Below are positions 36,849 to 48,096 of a stretch of DNA of 64,000 bases, piece by piece; position 1 is the first letter of the stretch, and the number at the start of each line of letters is the position of its first letter. The notes under the pieces are model-generated. The model saw only the letters and a list, made by a program, of their open reading frames with translations, had not been told where the DNA came from and made no database searches. This DNA comes from Zoroaster sp. YZ-2022 (lineage: Eukaryota; Echinodermata; Asteroidea; Forcipulatida; Zoroasteridae), in the NCBI GenBank assembly GCA_029582265.1, contig CM055834.1:1240001-1304000 (forward strand). The letters run 5' to 3'. Position numbers and translations under genes: made by a program.

Positions 36849-37585
36849 CAGGCCTCACAGTGCCTAATCTGCTAAATATAGGTTTTTTTAAATAGAATTT
36901 TTAAAGCAAAGAATAGGTTATTATAGAATTACCAAGTGCCAAAATATAGGCTTTTATAGGTTATTTCTTGTGATTATGCAGTGTTAAGTAACAAGTTTTT
37001 GGTAAATTGCCTACCTTCTGAGTACTTTTTGCAACAAAGTACATTACCCCATACCCTGTCCGGCAGAAAATCTAAGATCGGTGCACATGTTTGGCTTCAT
37101 CTCTTTATAATTAGGAAGTAATTTTTCTTCAAAGCCATGAGGATTTTATGAGGAAGTTGAAAATGTGTTGCAGGAGATTAAAAATATAGGTTTTTATAGG
37201 AACCCTCCTACTACTACAAGGGTCAAAATCAGTCAAAATGTTGATATACTTGCCAAGGTATATCTGGTGCACTTAAAAATCGAACACTTTCAAACCTCAC
37301 ATGTAGTAAGTACATTTACAGGTCAAAATGATTCAACTGTTTTTGACTGGTAAAAGCATCGTCTTGTATTGTTCAGGGTGGTCAAAATGACAGTCAAAAC
37401 CAGTCAAAAATTCCCCTGTGTGCACATTTGGGTCAACAGTCAAAACAGGCAGTTGACTGATTTTGACCTCTATAGTAACTTCCCACTAAAGTGCAGCTAG
37501 AGTAGGAGGGTTAATATAGGTTTTTTGGGGGGGGAAAAAAGGTTCCCATTTTGATAGGTTTTTATAGGTTTCGCTGGGAGTCCTG
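36849..37585. mobile_element. GCAGGCCT-ended element, copy 2, with a different TTAA cassette
   Basis: It is collinear with 32513-33231 on both sides of the cassette ('GCCAAAATATAGGCTTTTAT', 'GGAGATTAAAAATATAGG', 'AAGGTTCCCATTTTGA'). It has about 60 bp that copy 1 lacks near 37022-37080. The cassette is 37199-37514. Confidence 0.8.
37199..37514. mobile_element. CCCTCCTA element, GTCAAAA-word family, cassette in copy 2
   Basis: The left end is 'GGAACCCTCCTACTACTACA' (TTAA mutated) and the right end 'GTAGGAGGGTTAA'. The body is collinear with 6390-6716. It occupies the site held by the TTTGAATGG cassette in copy 1. Confidence 0.85.
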
Positions 37586-37879
37586 CATATTTTTCATTAT
37601 TTTACCAGCAAATTTTGTTTTATTCAGATTATAGCTAATTTCCTTTACGAGGGGAACAAATACTTTGAAATAAGCTATTTCACGAAATAACTGTCAGAAA
37701 CCTGGTTTAATTCTAACAGCAATTAAATGCCAAAATTACTTCATGACGGCACCCATCATAAATTTACTTTGGTTATTCTGCAAAACATGTAGTATGCTTT
37801 TCACGATTACTTTGTGAGATACATTTGTTTTTCCTTTCCTCATGTAAAACAGCAACGTTTGTTCCAATGAAAAAGGAAT

Positions 37880-38175
37880 TTAACCCTCCAACTACAGCTG
37901 CACTTTAGTGGCATGCACACAAGAGGTCAAAATCAGTCAACTGCCCGTTTTTGACTGTTGACCCCAAATGTGCACACAGGGGCATTTTTGACCACCCTCA
38001 ACAATACAAGACAATGCCTTTACCAGTCAAAAACGGTCGACTCATTTTGACCTGTCAATGTACTTAATACACGTAAGGTTTGACAGTGTTGGACTTTTAA
38101 AAGCATTAGATAAACCTTGGCAAGTATATCAACATTTTGACTGATTTCGACCCCTTGCAGGCACAGAAGGGTTAA
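37880..38175 (-). mobile_element. GTCAAAA-word TTAA element, inverse orientation
   Basis: The ends are TTAACCCTCCAACT and 'CACAGAAGGGTTAA'. The body is the inverse of 6390-6716. Confidence 0.8.
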
Positions 38176-39479
38176 TTAAAACAATACTGTAAAAATTCAG
38201 AAAGGCTATCACAAATGTTAGATTCCTTTGATAAAAAAAGATTCATTGTCTGAAACTTAAAAAAGATATTTATGACAAATGACAAATAAACGACGAGTTT
38301 CGAGTATGTTTCCTGGAAGGAAGAGAGGAGTACCAGTGAATGCGTGTATCATTGCATTATTAATACCGGTGGTTCTCATTGTATGTAAACGTTGCATACA
38401 AGGAACTACAGAAGTTAAATCGCCGACTCGCTCAAGCGTAACATAGTTGCTAATCGGACAAACGCTATGCAAAGAACGTCTGTTCACTCACAAAAACCTT
38501 ACAAGTCTGTTTGGCTCGAGATAATACTGTCAATTAAATGGGACAATATCGTCACAATCTGAGTAGACTTTCAACAGGGCATGGAAATCGGTGTCCTAGT
38601 TTTTAAGCTGAACACGGTGACTGAAAATTACTGGCTCATTCCGAAGCAAACGGTAATATATGACCTTATCACGTGGGGTGTTATTTTCAATCATTTGAGT
38701 TTTAAATCTAAATCTAAATCTAATCTCCATGCCCTGGACATCATGACGATATTCTCCCTTAAACTGAACTGTGAATTAACGGGGAAAACGCAGACGACCC
38801 ACCTTTATTCCGCATTGTCAAAAGATTACTTCCAGGCTCACAAATGATATTCCAAAATAATCCAGGAAGCAAAAAGGAGATCTCAGTGGTACTGGTTTTC
38901 ACTAGGTCGACCTTGCAGTACGTATACGCATGTATTTGAACAGGAATTCATGAGAATTATCCACGGTTTGTCTCCGCTGCTCATCATTTCCTTGGCGAAC
39001 CCGTTTTCAAATGAGCATCACTTCAAGTTTGACGTGTATGGTGACCTGTGCACAAAAGAACGAAAAAAAACAAAAAAATGTCACGAGAGACCTTGTGAAA
39101 AAGCCGTCCATTCTCACTCTCGTGAATTGAAGGGCAGACACATACATGGTAGAGGGGTGACAATGACCCCCCCCCCCCCATGTGATTTCACGCCGCATGG
39201 TTTCCCAATCGCCCTTTCTGGATTTGTAAAATCAATGAGTTTTATGACCAAAATGATCTGATTGGTATTGGCCTTCAGGTCCGACGGAACATGCCTACCT
39301 CAAGAGACGCAGGTGTTTGTGTGCATTTGTTACAATTGTCAGCTTTCCGAAAAAAAAGGTTAATCCATGCACTTAAACCGCCGAAGTATTCCGGCATAAA
39401 TTTCTCATCTCATTAAAACACAACACATTAACTGTATTTATTACATTTGTGCAGGCTACAAAAGCAGTAATCTTGTCGG
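38176..39479. other. non-coding DNA
   Basis: A less AT-rich stretch at 38250-39300 contains frames without a recognisable domain. A TCTAAA triple repeat lies at about 38704-38722 and a C-run near 39168-39179. Confidence 0.4.
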
Positions 39480-39850
39480 TGTGTGTGTGTGTGTGAACGT
39501 ACACACCATTCGTTGTGGGGTCCAAAACACAATAGAACAATTGGACCCCACAAGGTAACTATAGAAAATCTTGTACCCCACAGGAGAATTATAAGGAAAA
39601 GGGATAATAGAACGAACAAAGGAATACCCCACAAATCAATGTGCGTGAGGGTGTGTGTGTGTGTGGGCTTACACACCATTCGTTGTGGGGTCCAAAACAC
39701 AATGGAACAATGGTACCCCACAAGGTAACTATAGAAAATCTTGTACCCCACAGGAGAATTCTATGGAAAAGGGATAATAGAACGAACAAAGGAATACCCC
39801 GCAAATCAATGTGCGTGAGGGTGTGTGTGTGTGTGTGTGTGTGTGCACAG
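39480..39850. repeat. about 170-bp direct duplication with (GT)n
   Basis: Two units, each '(GT)n...CACACCATTCGTTGTGGGG...GGATAATAGAACGAACAAAG...GTGCGTGAGG', run head to tail. A longer (GT)n follows at 39822-39845. Confidence 0.9.
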
Positions 39851-40158
39851 GCGTAGCATACACTATGTGGACTTCGGAAGAAAGGATGTCCACATAGTGT
39901 AGGAACTCTGTGCACTGTGTGGACTTACACACGTCCACACAGTGTTTTTGGACTTTGGAAAAGTACGAATATCTCTGAAATTAGTGATTTGTCTAAGCAG
40001 GTTCGTTGACTTAAATCGAAGGATATTATTAAAAGGGAAAAATAGAACGAAAACCGCTCAAAAAACACTCTTCTGTGTGAAATGGGAACGATTTTAAGAA
40101 ATTACTGTGCTTAAGTACATGAGAACAAAGGAATGTCCACATAGTGATAGCAACAACG

Positions 40159-40189
<31 letters not shown>

Positions 40190-40190
40190 A
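39851..40190. repeat. CCACATAGTG-word repeat and (GT)n
   Basis: 'ACACTATGTGGAC', 'GTCCACATAGTG' (twice) and a 'CACTGTGTGGAC'/'GTCCACACAGTG' inverted pair lie at 39860-39945 and 40136. A (GT)n run follows at 40160-40189. Confidence 0.75.
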
Positions 40191-40473
40191 CATTACCAGC
40201 GCTGGATGTATAGTGCTAACGAATGTTTTGCATGTGCATATTTCTGCACAAGCTCACACGTGCAAACCCCCAAGAGAGTTGCTCCAAGCACTGCCCATAC
40301 AGAGCCACACATTCAGAGCCATAAACTATACATAACGACCTGCGATGAGGGGGGAAAAAAATCAAAACAATGCCTTCACATTCAGCCAAGTCGTAAATAG
40401 ACTGAAAAAATTCCACATGAAAAAGGTACATTGCTACTTTCAAAAAGCAGTTTTTTTTCTCACTATGACTTCT

Positions 40474-40832
40474 TTAACCCTAACTCCCTAGGCCCATTTG
40501 CTCACACGTAACCTGAATCCTCCAAAATCCTTCAGTAGTAAAGCAAGCACATGACATGTATGCACACATGTGTTTCTAATCTGTGATACATGTACATGGC
40601 CAGGGACCCTCCCTGCATGCATGGAGCAATAAACAGTGTCCACTACCCAAGCACTGACCTTGCAATCACTACAACAAACATGGATATACATGTACCGTGG
40701 AAAGGCAAGTATGCCTAATAACCTCAATCCTCCAAAATCCTTCACTTTAGCAAAGAGCATGTAACCTCAATCCTTCAAAATCCTTCACTTCGGCAAAGAG
40801 GATTTTGGAGGATTGGGAAAGGTTAGGGTTAA
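40474..40832. mobile_element. TTAA/CCCTAAC element, third subfamily, complete
   Basis: The ends are TTAACCCTAACTCCC and 'GGAAAGGTTAGGGTTAA'. The words are 'AATCCTCCAAAATCCTTCA' and its inverse 'GGATTTTGGAGGATT'. The truncated relative is at 33755. Confidence 0.85.
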
Positions 40833-40879
40833 TACAGTGGCACTACAGCAAATGTTTAATGCTGTGTACTCACAGAAGG

Positions 40880-41700
40880 AGTACGGTTTGCGGTAGCACC
40901 ACGTAACAGTCTCTTGGGAGGTGTAATACCGTAATTTCCTGCGTATAAGACGCTCGGTGTATAAGGCGCATTACCCCAGAATCGGGGGAATGTGATTAAA
41001 GTGTCAACGTACAAGGCGCACCGCCGTATAAGGCGCACCATGACCGCTCAGTAGTGCAGTGCATGCCAGAAGCGCTATAGCACGACCATGCCGCCACCAC
41101 CACGCCGCACGTCGTACTAGGAAAGTAGTCTGGTTGCGCCCGTGATCCCGCGGTGTTGTGCGTAATACACTGTGATTAATAATCGAGGTGAAAAACAGAC
41201 ACGGCAAAAGTTGACAACCTTGCACACATCGCATAGAGACTTAGTCATTAAGCGTTGTAGATAAAAATGCGCGATCGTGTAATGCGATGTTGGGCATGCT
41301 ATTTTTAGAAACAGGGGAATTCTGCTTTTGATGCGTCACACAGTGAGGTCTTTCGTGAGTATTATTTACGGTGAATGAATGCATGAAAATCTTGCGCTAA
41401 CGACCTTCATTGGAAAACACGGCCGCTTTGTTAGGTTGAGGTCCACCGAAAGTTACACAAGCGGTAATCATCACTTTGATCTCAAGCGACACCAGATAAG
41501 GCGCACCGTTAGATAAGACGCAGTGACGTTTTCGTACCTTTGAAAGTCAGATAAGCCGCGTCTTATACGCAGGAAATTACGGTAATTGTTGGTTCTGAGA
41601 AGAACCTGTGGTGAGAAGTTCTTCCAATAATTATTGCAACTCCTAAGGGATTGTTTACATGGTGTTACCGCAAACCATACTCCTAACAGTGCATGTTAAC
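40880..41700. mobile_element. inverted-repeat element split by a nested MITE
   Basis: The outer arms are 'GTACGGTTTGCGGTAGCACC' and 'GGTGTTACCGCAAACCATAC', interrupted by 40927-41584. The right part ends 'CATGCAAAGCTTCAAATCTT', resembling the SINE/LINE tail end at 16545. Confidence 0.65.
40927..41584. mobile_element. MITE with TACCGTAATTTCC ends and TAAGGCGCA words
   Basis: TIRs of about 27 bp start TACCGTAATTTCCTGCGTAT. TAAGGCGCA and TAAGACGC words recur in both terminal regions. From memory, MITEs with ACCGTATTTTCC ends and TATAAGGCGCAC words occur in many animals. It is non-coding here. Confidence 0.8.
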
Positions 41701-41828
41701 CATGCAAAGCTTCAAATCTTACTACAAATGTTTTTGTTTTTTTATATACATGTACATGTATATCAAAATGGTTAGGTTACCCATCGGTCATTAAAAAAGT
41801 TAATTGAAAAAACAATTGTATACACATA

Positions 41829-42247
41829 TTAGGCACAAAAAAAAAGTCAACGGTTTCTGGTCATCGGTCAGGTTGGCTTCAAAAATCGGTGCGGTGACAC
41901 ACTTTTTTTTTGGTGGGGGTGGCCATTTTGTTTTTTTTTTTTTTTTTTTTGGCAACAGGGAAATACGTGATACATTGTATGCGGGGACCACATTTCCAAT
42001 AAGTAGGTTGGCTAAGAGAGGCCTCACAAATCAGGCAAACTTTCATACCCCTATGTGAAAAAGTCGTTTTAAAGCAGAGCACGGCAGAATTTCCAACCGA
42101 TCCAGTAATTTTGGCTGCAATTGGACATCGTTTCATAGCACACAAAAAAGAGTTCTAAAAAGAAAATTAAAAATGCAGATGCGCGGGCCTGAGGCGACAC
42201 ACGCGGAGACCAGAAATCGGAGCCTTATTTTATTTTGTTTTGCCTTA
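41829..42247. mobile_element. TAAGGCCAA TIR element, copy 2
   Basis: 'CGGTTTCTGGTCATCGGTCA' at the left and 'GGAGACCAGAAATCGGAG' at the right. The interior is collinear with 17991-18420. Confidence 0.8.
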
Positions 42248-42517
42248 AAGAATGAAAGAGCAAGATGTTATCCTAATAACCAGCTTCTACGCGCACAAAT
42301 TTAAAAAAAACCTTGGGGACATTTTATAAGATGTACACTTACAACTGCACGCGTGTAAAAACACAAAGTGATGAAAATCACGACAAACTCATCTCAATCA
42401 ATCTTATTTTCCTTTATCCCTTGTACATGTATCGTCGGAGGGCTGATGTTTTATGTCCTATCAAAACAACATCCATGTACCATTAGCTACCGTATTGCAT
42501 ATTTATTCTGTTAAGGG

Positions 42518-42607
42518 TTAACCCTAACTCCCTAAGCATTGTTACTGAACAATAAAAATCCTTAAAAATCCTCCAACTGCCTTTGTTGTCTAGGGAGTTT
42601 GGGTTAA
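42518..42607. mobile_element. 90-bp TTAA/CCCTAAC element, smallest copy
   Basis: The ends are TTAACCCTAACTCCC and 'GGGAGTTTGGGTTAA'. The body is mostly 'AAAAATCCTTAAAAATCCTC' words. Confidence 0.8.
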
Positions 42608-43449
42608 TGAAAAAATAAGACTACATGTACATGCTCTGATTTCCCTAGCGGCCACAAAATACATGTAAGAATAATTTATGTTTCAACATTTTTAGAATGT
42701 TAAGAACATTTATAAATAATTATTTGTTTTGCATTTTATACAATAAAAGTGCAAATTACATTATACACGTACATCAATCATGTACTCTAGATGTGTACTG
42801 TATACATTGTATGGCCAAGTTGGGCAGGTAACGGGGGAAAAAAGTTTTTAAATTACCCATAAACGACTTTTTAAAATTCGGACTTAACATTTTTGAGCGG
42901 TGCCAACAGAAATCTGTGACTCTTGAATACTGTTTTGTTTACACTTTTACAATTTTATTTCGTCAAGAAGAGATTCAAGAGATTACACTAGATAACGCCT
43001 CTGCAGTATTTTACGGACAGTTTCCACACACTTTCCTCCAACTGATTCGGTGTCATACAATGTTTTTTTTTTTACAATTGTTTGCAGTTATTGGATTAGT
43101 GCATGCTTTATGTCTGCACTGGGAATGTGTGCTATGAGCCGTTAATAGAGGGGATATTATTATCTAGGGAACGTCCACATTAATTGTTGGTTGTTGCGCT
43201 ATTAACAACAAAAGTGTTGTTGAAAGTGAAAATTAAAACGGGTATCCGGTTCCAAAAATATCCGAAAACGCACAGCCCTAACTCCAACCCAACCCCCAAA
43301 CCATTTCCACCATTTCCACCACTGCCGCCGCCACAACTATCCGATCTCAAATCAAAAATTTATTTGCACTGCAGGATCCGTCTCATTATAGAAAGCCTCC
43401 AATAATCCCAGAATGCATACTCGTTATATTTCAATAACCATGCATGTAT
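42608..43449. other. non-coding DNA
   Basis: AT-rich with a short CCA-rich stretch at 43300-43335. No exon recognised. Confidence 0.4.
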
Positions 43450-43856
43450 GGCCAAAAAAAAAAACATTTCCGGTTTCTGGTCATAGGTCGGCTTCGAAAT
43501 CGGTGCGGTGATGCGCCTTTTTTTTTCTTTTTTTTTTAATCTTTCTTGCAAACCAGCATAATACGTGTGATACAAACATGTACTATACGCGGTTATTGGA
43601 ACCAGACCAAATTTCCCATACACAAAGTATGGTGGCTACGAGATCGAGACCTCACAAATCAGGCAAACGTTCATACCCCTATGTGAAAAAAAGTCATTTA
43701 AAACACTACACAGTGCAGAAATCCAATTGATCCAGCAATTTGGGCTGCAATTGGAATCGTTTGTGTAAAAAAAAAAAAAAATTTAATAAAAAAATTAATA
43801 AATAAAAATGCTGACGAGCCGGTCATGGAGACCAGAAACCGGAGATTTTTTGGGCC
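43450..43856. mobile_element. TAAGGCCAA TIR element, copy 3
   Basis: GGCC with an A-run and 'TCCGGTTTCTGGTCATAGG' at the left; 'GAGACCAGAAACCGGAG' and GGCC at the right. Confidence 0.85.
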
Positions 43857-45020
43857 GATAAACAGGCTGCCATGGAATATTAAACTAATTACATCTACAT
43901 GTACATGTACATGTAACAAGGACATGAACCATCAACATTCCACAACCTGCAGTGTCTACCTGTACAAAACAGTATTGACGCACTGACCATGTCAAATGGC
44001 TTTTACGCTGTGTAATTTTCATCACCCATACTTTTATGGGGGGTCTGTTTTGTTTGTTTTGGGTTTTTTTTCAAATAAATATCATTTACAGTGTTGGCAG
44101 AACTCTATAAAAAGGTTCAGTGAAAAACACATGTATGCATGTATAATATACATCTGTACAATAGAATACATGTACATTAATAGGAAAACCATAAGGCAAA
44201 GTGGACACAGATGCGCAGTGTATTTAATAACTGTCTGGGAATGGAGACAATTTTTAATGGTAAGATATCACTCAAAGCAAGGGTTGTACATATTCAATGC
44301 CTTACTCTGGCAGGATTCGAACCATCAACCCCTTGGTTAAGTACATGTGAGTACTCCGGTGCACGAGCCCACTCAAACCTAGCTTGCTCTTTGCTCATAA
44401 TCAACGAGGCTGTCATTGCCAGCGATCACAAGTGATCCGTTTTGCTGGTGTCGCATCGCAAAAAAACGCTACACAAAACTGAACGTTTTTGCAAATCAAA
44501 ATTCAGAATTTGCAAATGAAAATAAGTCAATTATATTGCCATCCGCATATTTACAAATCAAAATTAAGAATTTGCTTTTCAAAATTTGCATACATGCACA
44601 AAAACTATTTCTTCCAAAAAATGCTGCTAGATGCACCCCATCCATATTGCTGTTGATTAAATGCACAAAGATCAATTGAAATTGATTCACATGATGTTGT
44701 GACTGCAGATGGAAAGGACACCCTTCAAACTGTGTATTTTAAAGGGAAGATATTGGTAATTCATTTTTTTATTTGTCATTTGTCTAATTATAATTTTATA
44801 AATTATATAAATTATTATAATTACATGTAACGGACTTACTTGGTGTAAAGCTGGTGATGATATCAATCTTCCATCGATATAATATTGCCAGAGGGGCTGT
44901 CACCTTTGAAAAAAAAAGTGACATCATTTCCAGTTTGAATTCAGGAAAGAGCACTCTTTCCTGAATTCCGCATAAGAATGAAATGAGAATTGTGAAATGC
45001 ATTTTTCACTATTTTCTCAT
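43857..45020. other. non-coding DNA, possible tRNA-like SINE remnant
   Basis: 44305-44385 on the minus strand has a B-box-like 'GGTTCGAATCCTGCC', suggesting a decayed SINE head. No exon recognised. Confidence 0.35.
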
Positions 45021-45198
45021 TTAACCCTAACTATCATATCCTGATTTTGATGGATTCAATAGTTCACAGTATAGCCCGGTGCTTTGTTGGATTCAGAACT
45101 GTGAAAAGCCCAGTCATGGATACTTTTCACTGCATGTTGATGGACTTTGACCGATTTGGGAATTGGGATGGTTTTCTAGCCTTGGGGGTTGGGGTTAA
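45021..45198. mobile_element. TTAA/CCCTAAC element, short
   Basis: The ends are TTAACCCTAACTATC and 'GGGGGTTGGGGTTAA'. The words are 'TTTTGATGGATTCAATAG' and 'TGATGGACTTTGACCG'. Confidence 0.75.
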
Positions 45199-45239
45199 TG
45201 AACTCTAACCCCCTCGCTATATTGGCTAAGAACCTTCCT

Positions 45240-45975
45240 GAATCTGCCAAAATCCAACACCATGCACTTAAACACTACCACCCAACTGTCCGACTTAGCT
45301 GGAATTGGGGTCACCCGGCACCATGTAAAGTATCCCTGTCTGGGCTATACAGTACTGAGTCCATCAAAATACAACACCATGCAGTAACACTACCACCCAA
45401 CTGTCCGACTTAGCTGGAATTGGGGTCACCCAGCACCATGTAAAGTATCCCTGTCTGGGCTATACAGTACTGAGTCCATCAAAATACAACACCATGCAGT
45501 AACACTACCACCCAACTGTCCGACTTAGCTGGAATTGGGGTCACCCGGCACCATGTAAAGTATCCCTGTCTGGGCTATACAGTACTGAGTCCATCAAAAT
45601 ACAACACCTTGCAGTAACACTACCACCCAGCTGTTGGACCATGGAGGAGTTTTCCTTCCTCCATGGTTGGACTTAGCTGAAATTGGGGTCACCCGGCCCC
45701 ATGTAAAGTATCCCTGTCTGGGCTATACAGTACTGAGTCCATCAAAATACAACACCTTGCAGTAACACTACCACCCAGCTGTTGGACTTAGCTGAAATTG
45801 GGGTCACCCGGCCCCATGTAAAGTATCCCTGTCTGGGCTATACAGTACTGAGTCCATCAAAATACAACACCATGCAGTAACACTACCACCCAACTGTTGG
45901 ACTTAGCTGGAATTGGGACACCTGGCCCCATGTAAAGTATCCCTGTCTGGGCTATACAGTACTGAGTCCATCAAA
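45240..45975. repeat. 115-bp tandem array, about six units
   Basis: 'ACTGAGTCCATCAAAA' starts at 45354, 45469, 45584, 45732, 45847 and 45961. Spacings are 115, 115, 148, 115 and 114. The 148 spacing is 115 plus a 33-bp insertion (45640-45672). Confidence 0.95.
45633..45672. mobile_element. 26-bp CATGGAGGA mini-insertion with 7-bp duplication
   Basis: One tandem unit is interrupted at GTTGGAC. CATGGAGGAGTTTTCC...TTCCTCCATG (45640-45665) is followed by a second GTTGGAC (45666-45672). The neighbouring units give the uninterrupted site. The ends match the 28-bp TIRs at 30243-30995. Confidence 0.9.
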
Positions 45976-46178
45976 ATCCAACAAACCCTGCTTGTTGGAG
46001 TTTGAATGGTTTGGGGGTGGTTAGGGTTAATGAAACAAGATTATATAATGTATACATGAGTAAGCTTACACTTTTGCAATTGGGTGTTTAATGATTCAAA
46101 GAGAGTTAGCATACTCGTAAAAGCAGTTTTGCCATAATGTCTTACCTTCCCTTCATTGGATTAACAAAAGAATATATA

Positions 46179-46508
46179 CTGAACAGCAAAAGAAACGCAA
46201 GTCCAAGGAAAGCAAAAGAAACGCAAGTCCGAGGTCTTGTCAAGTTTTCAAACAGAAGACAAACCATTTTGATTCTAATCACTCATTTAATGAAAAATGC
46301 TTTCAATTTGTGAGCTGAAAGTGACTGTTGAATGTGAAAATCTTGCAATGCAATTTCAACAGTCACTTTTAGCTCACAAATTGAAAGCATTTTTCATTAA
46401 ATGAGTGATTAGAATCAAAATGGTTTGTCTTCTGTTTGAAAACTTGACAAGACCTTGGACTTGCATTTCTTTTGCTGTCCTCGGACTTGCATTTCTTTTG
46501 CTGTTCAG
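46179..46508. mobile_element. near-perfect hairpin element, copy 2 (TA-flanked)
   Basis: The ends CTGAACAGCAAAAGAAACGC and its inverse are flanked by TA. Each end has a doubled 'GCAAAAGAAACGCAAGTCC' block. The arms pair around about 46340. Copy 1 is at 12203. Confidence 0.85.
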
Positions 46509-46510
46509 TA

Positions 46511-47348
46511 TCAATGGGGATGTTTGATACAGTCATCAACTTTATTGTTGATCATTCATGTGTTTCCAGATTAATGTATTACGGGTTTTAACGGTACATT
46601 TTTTAACTTTAGTTTTCCAAAAAAACAACATAAAACTAAGCAGCGAAAATGTCATGAAATTTACAAAATGTAGGTGCTCTAAAAAAGATTTAAGAAAATA
46701 TTACATGCTGTTTTCCTATGTATTATGTTTTAAAACAGATGGCCACTTTTTGTAAACAATTCATATTTTCTCTACTAAGGAAAGCACTTTAGACAGAATA
46801 ATTTCTCAAGATGATTAATACCAAAAAGTAAGGTTTCACATAATGCTTCATTAACACGTGACAAGGTTTATTCCTGCATGCGCATAGTATACCGTGGATA
46901 ATATAAAACCATGTGATTATGACACGTCATTTAAATAAACGTCACGTGGTTTATCAAGAGTAGTGTATGTGTTTTGTCACTAGACAAGAGTCCCAGTATG
47001 GTATAATAGAATAGTGTCCTAATCCCCCAACTTTGATCGAGCCGCTGCCGATCCATGCTTTGATTTATTTCATGACTAATGTAATGAGCACAGAGCACCT
47101 GCAATTACTGCAAATGTTATTTTGTTGTCGATTTTTAAGGTAACGCCCATATTCTGCATACATTTAAATATGCATGATATAATGTCGTCGCACATGGTGC
47201 GCCAGCCAGTCACAGACCACCATGGATAGACAGTGAGACGTTAACATTGTTTTCGATATCATAATCGAATAAAAAAAATATCGCGATATTCGATAACCTA
47301 GTGTTAATAATTTGATATTTAGGTCATCACCAATGTCGTACCTTCCCT
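46511..47348. other. AT-rich non-coding DNA
   Basis: No exon or repeat boundary recognised. Confidence 0.45.
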
Positions 47349-47680
47349 TTAACCCTCCTACTACTACAAGGGTCAAAATCAGTCAAAATGTTGATATATT
47401 TGCCAAGGTACATGTACATGTATATCTTGTGCATTTAAAAGTCAAACACTGTCAAACCTTGCGTGTAGTAAGTACATTTACAGGTCAAAATGAGTCAACC
47501 GTTTTTAACTGGTAAAAGCATTGTCTGGTATTGTTCAGGGTGGTCAAAAATGACAGTAAAAACCAGTCAAAAATGCCCCAGTGTGCACATTTGTGCACAA
47601 CAGTCAAAAACATGCAGTCGACTGATTTTGACCTATATAGCAACTTCCCACTAAAGTGCAGCTTATAGTAAGAGGGTTAA
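47349..47680. mobile_element. TTAA/CCCTCCTA element, GTCAAAA-word family
   Basis: The ends are TTAACCCTCCTACT and 'ATAGTAAGAGGGTTAA'. The body is collinear with 6390-6716. Confidence 0.85.
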
Positions 47681-47879
47681 TAGCCGAGAGAGAACATTTC
47701 AAATCCAAACCACTTTGTGCATAAATCCACTTGTCCTATTTTGTTTCACATGCAATTGTGGAGCCTATCGAATAAATCCACTTATCGTAATCCGTATTTT
47801 TTTTTTTTTTTCATAAGTCTGAATAAGGAAATAGAAATCAACACAGGGTAATGGTAATGTACGTGTACGTATGCATTAT

Positions 47880-48007
47880 GCAGGCCAGGAATTTCATTCT
47901 TGTAGGGGCAAGGATGAGTAAAGGGCACTTCCATTAGAATATCTACAGGGAACAAGGCCAAGACGAGAGCAATGCAGACCACAGCCTCCATGATATTCCA
48001 GGCTTGC
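47880..48007. mobile_element. GCAGGCC-ended short element
   Basis: The ends are 'GCAGGCCAGGAAT' and 'ATTCCAGGCTTGC'. The interior 'GGGGCAAGGATGAGTAAAGG' relates to 18676-18843. Confidence 0.65.
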
Positions 48008-48096
48008 ATAATGCGCAATACACGATCAGTGACATTTTACACATTCTAAGAAAATAATTAACACATATTCATTAAGTTTGTCAAAATAGAATTAAT

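Larger units (their letters stand above)
45200..46030. mobile_element. TTAA/CCCTAAC element enlarged by an internal tandem array
   Basis: The left end is 'CTCTAACCCCCTCGC' and the right end 'GGTGGTTAGGGTTAA'. Most of the body is a 115-bp tandem array, so an ordinary element seems to have grown by internal tandem duplication. Confidence 0.75.

Noticed and set aside
39480..39850. CRISPR-like array
   Set aside because: Only two long units with (GT)n; eukaryotic context; no regular short spacers.
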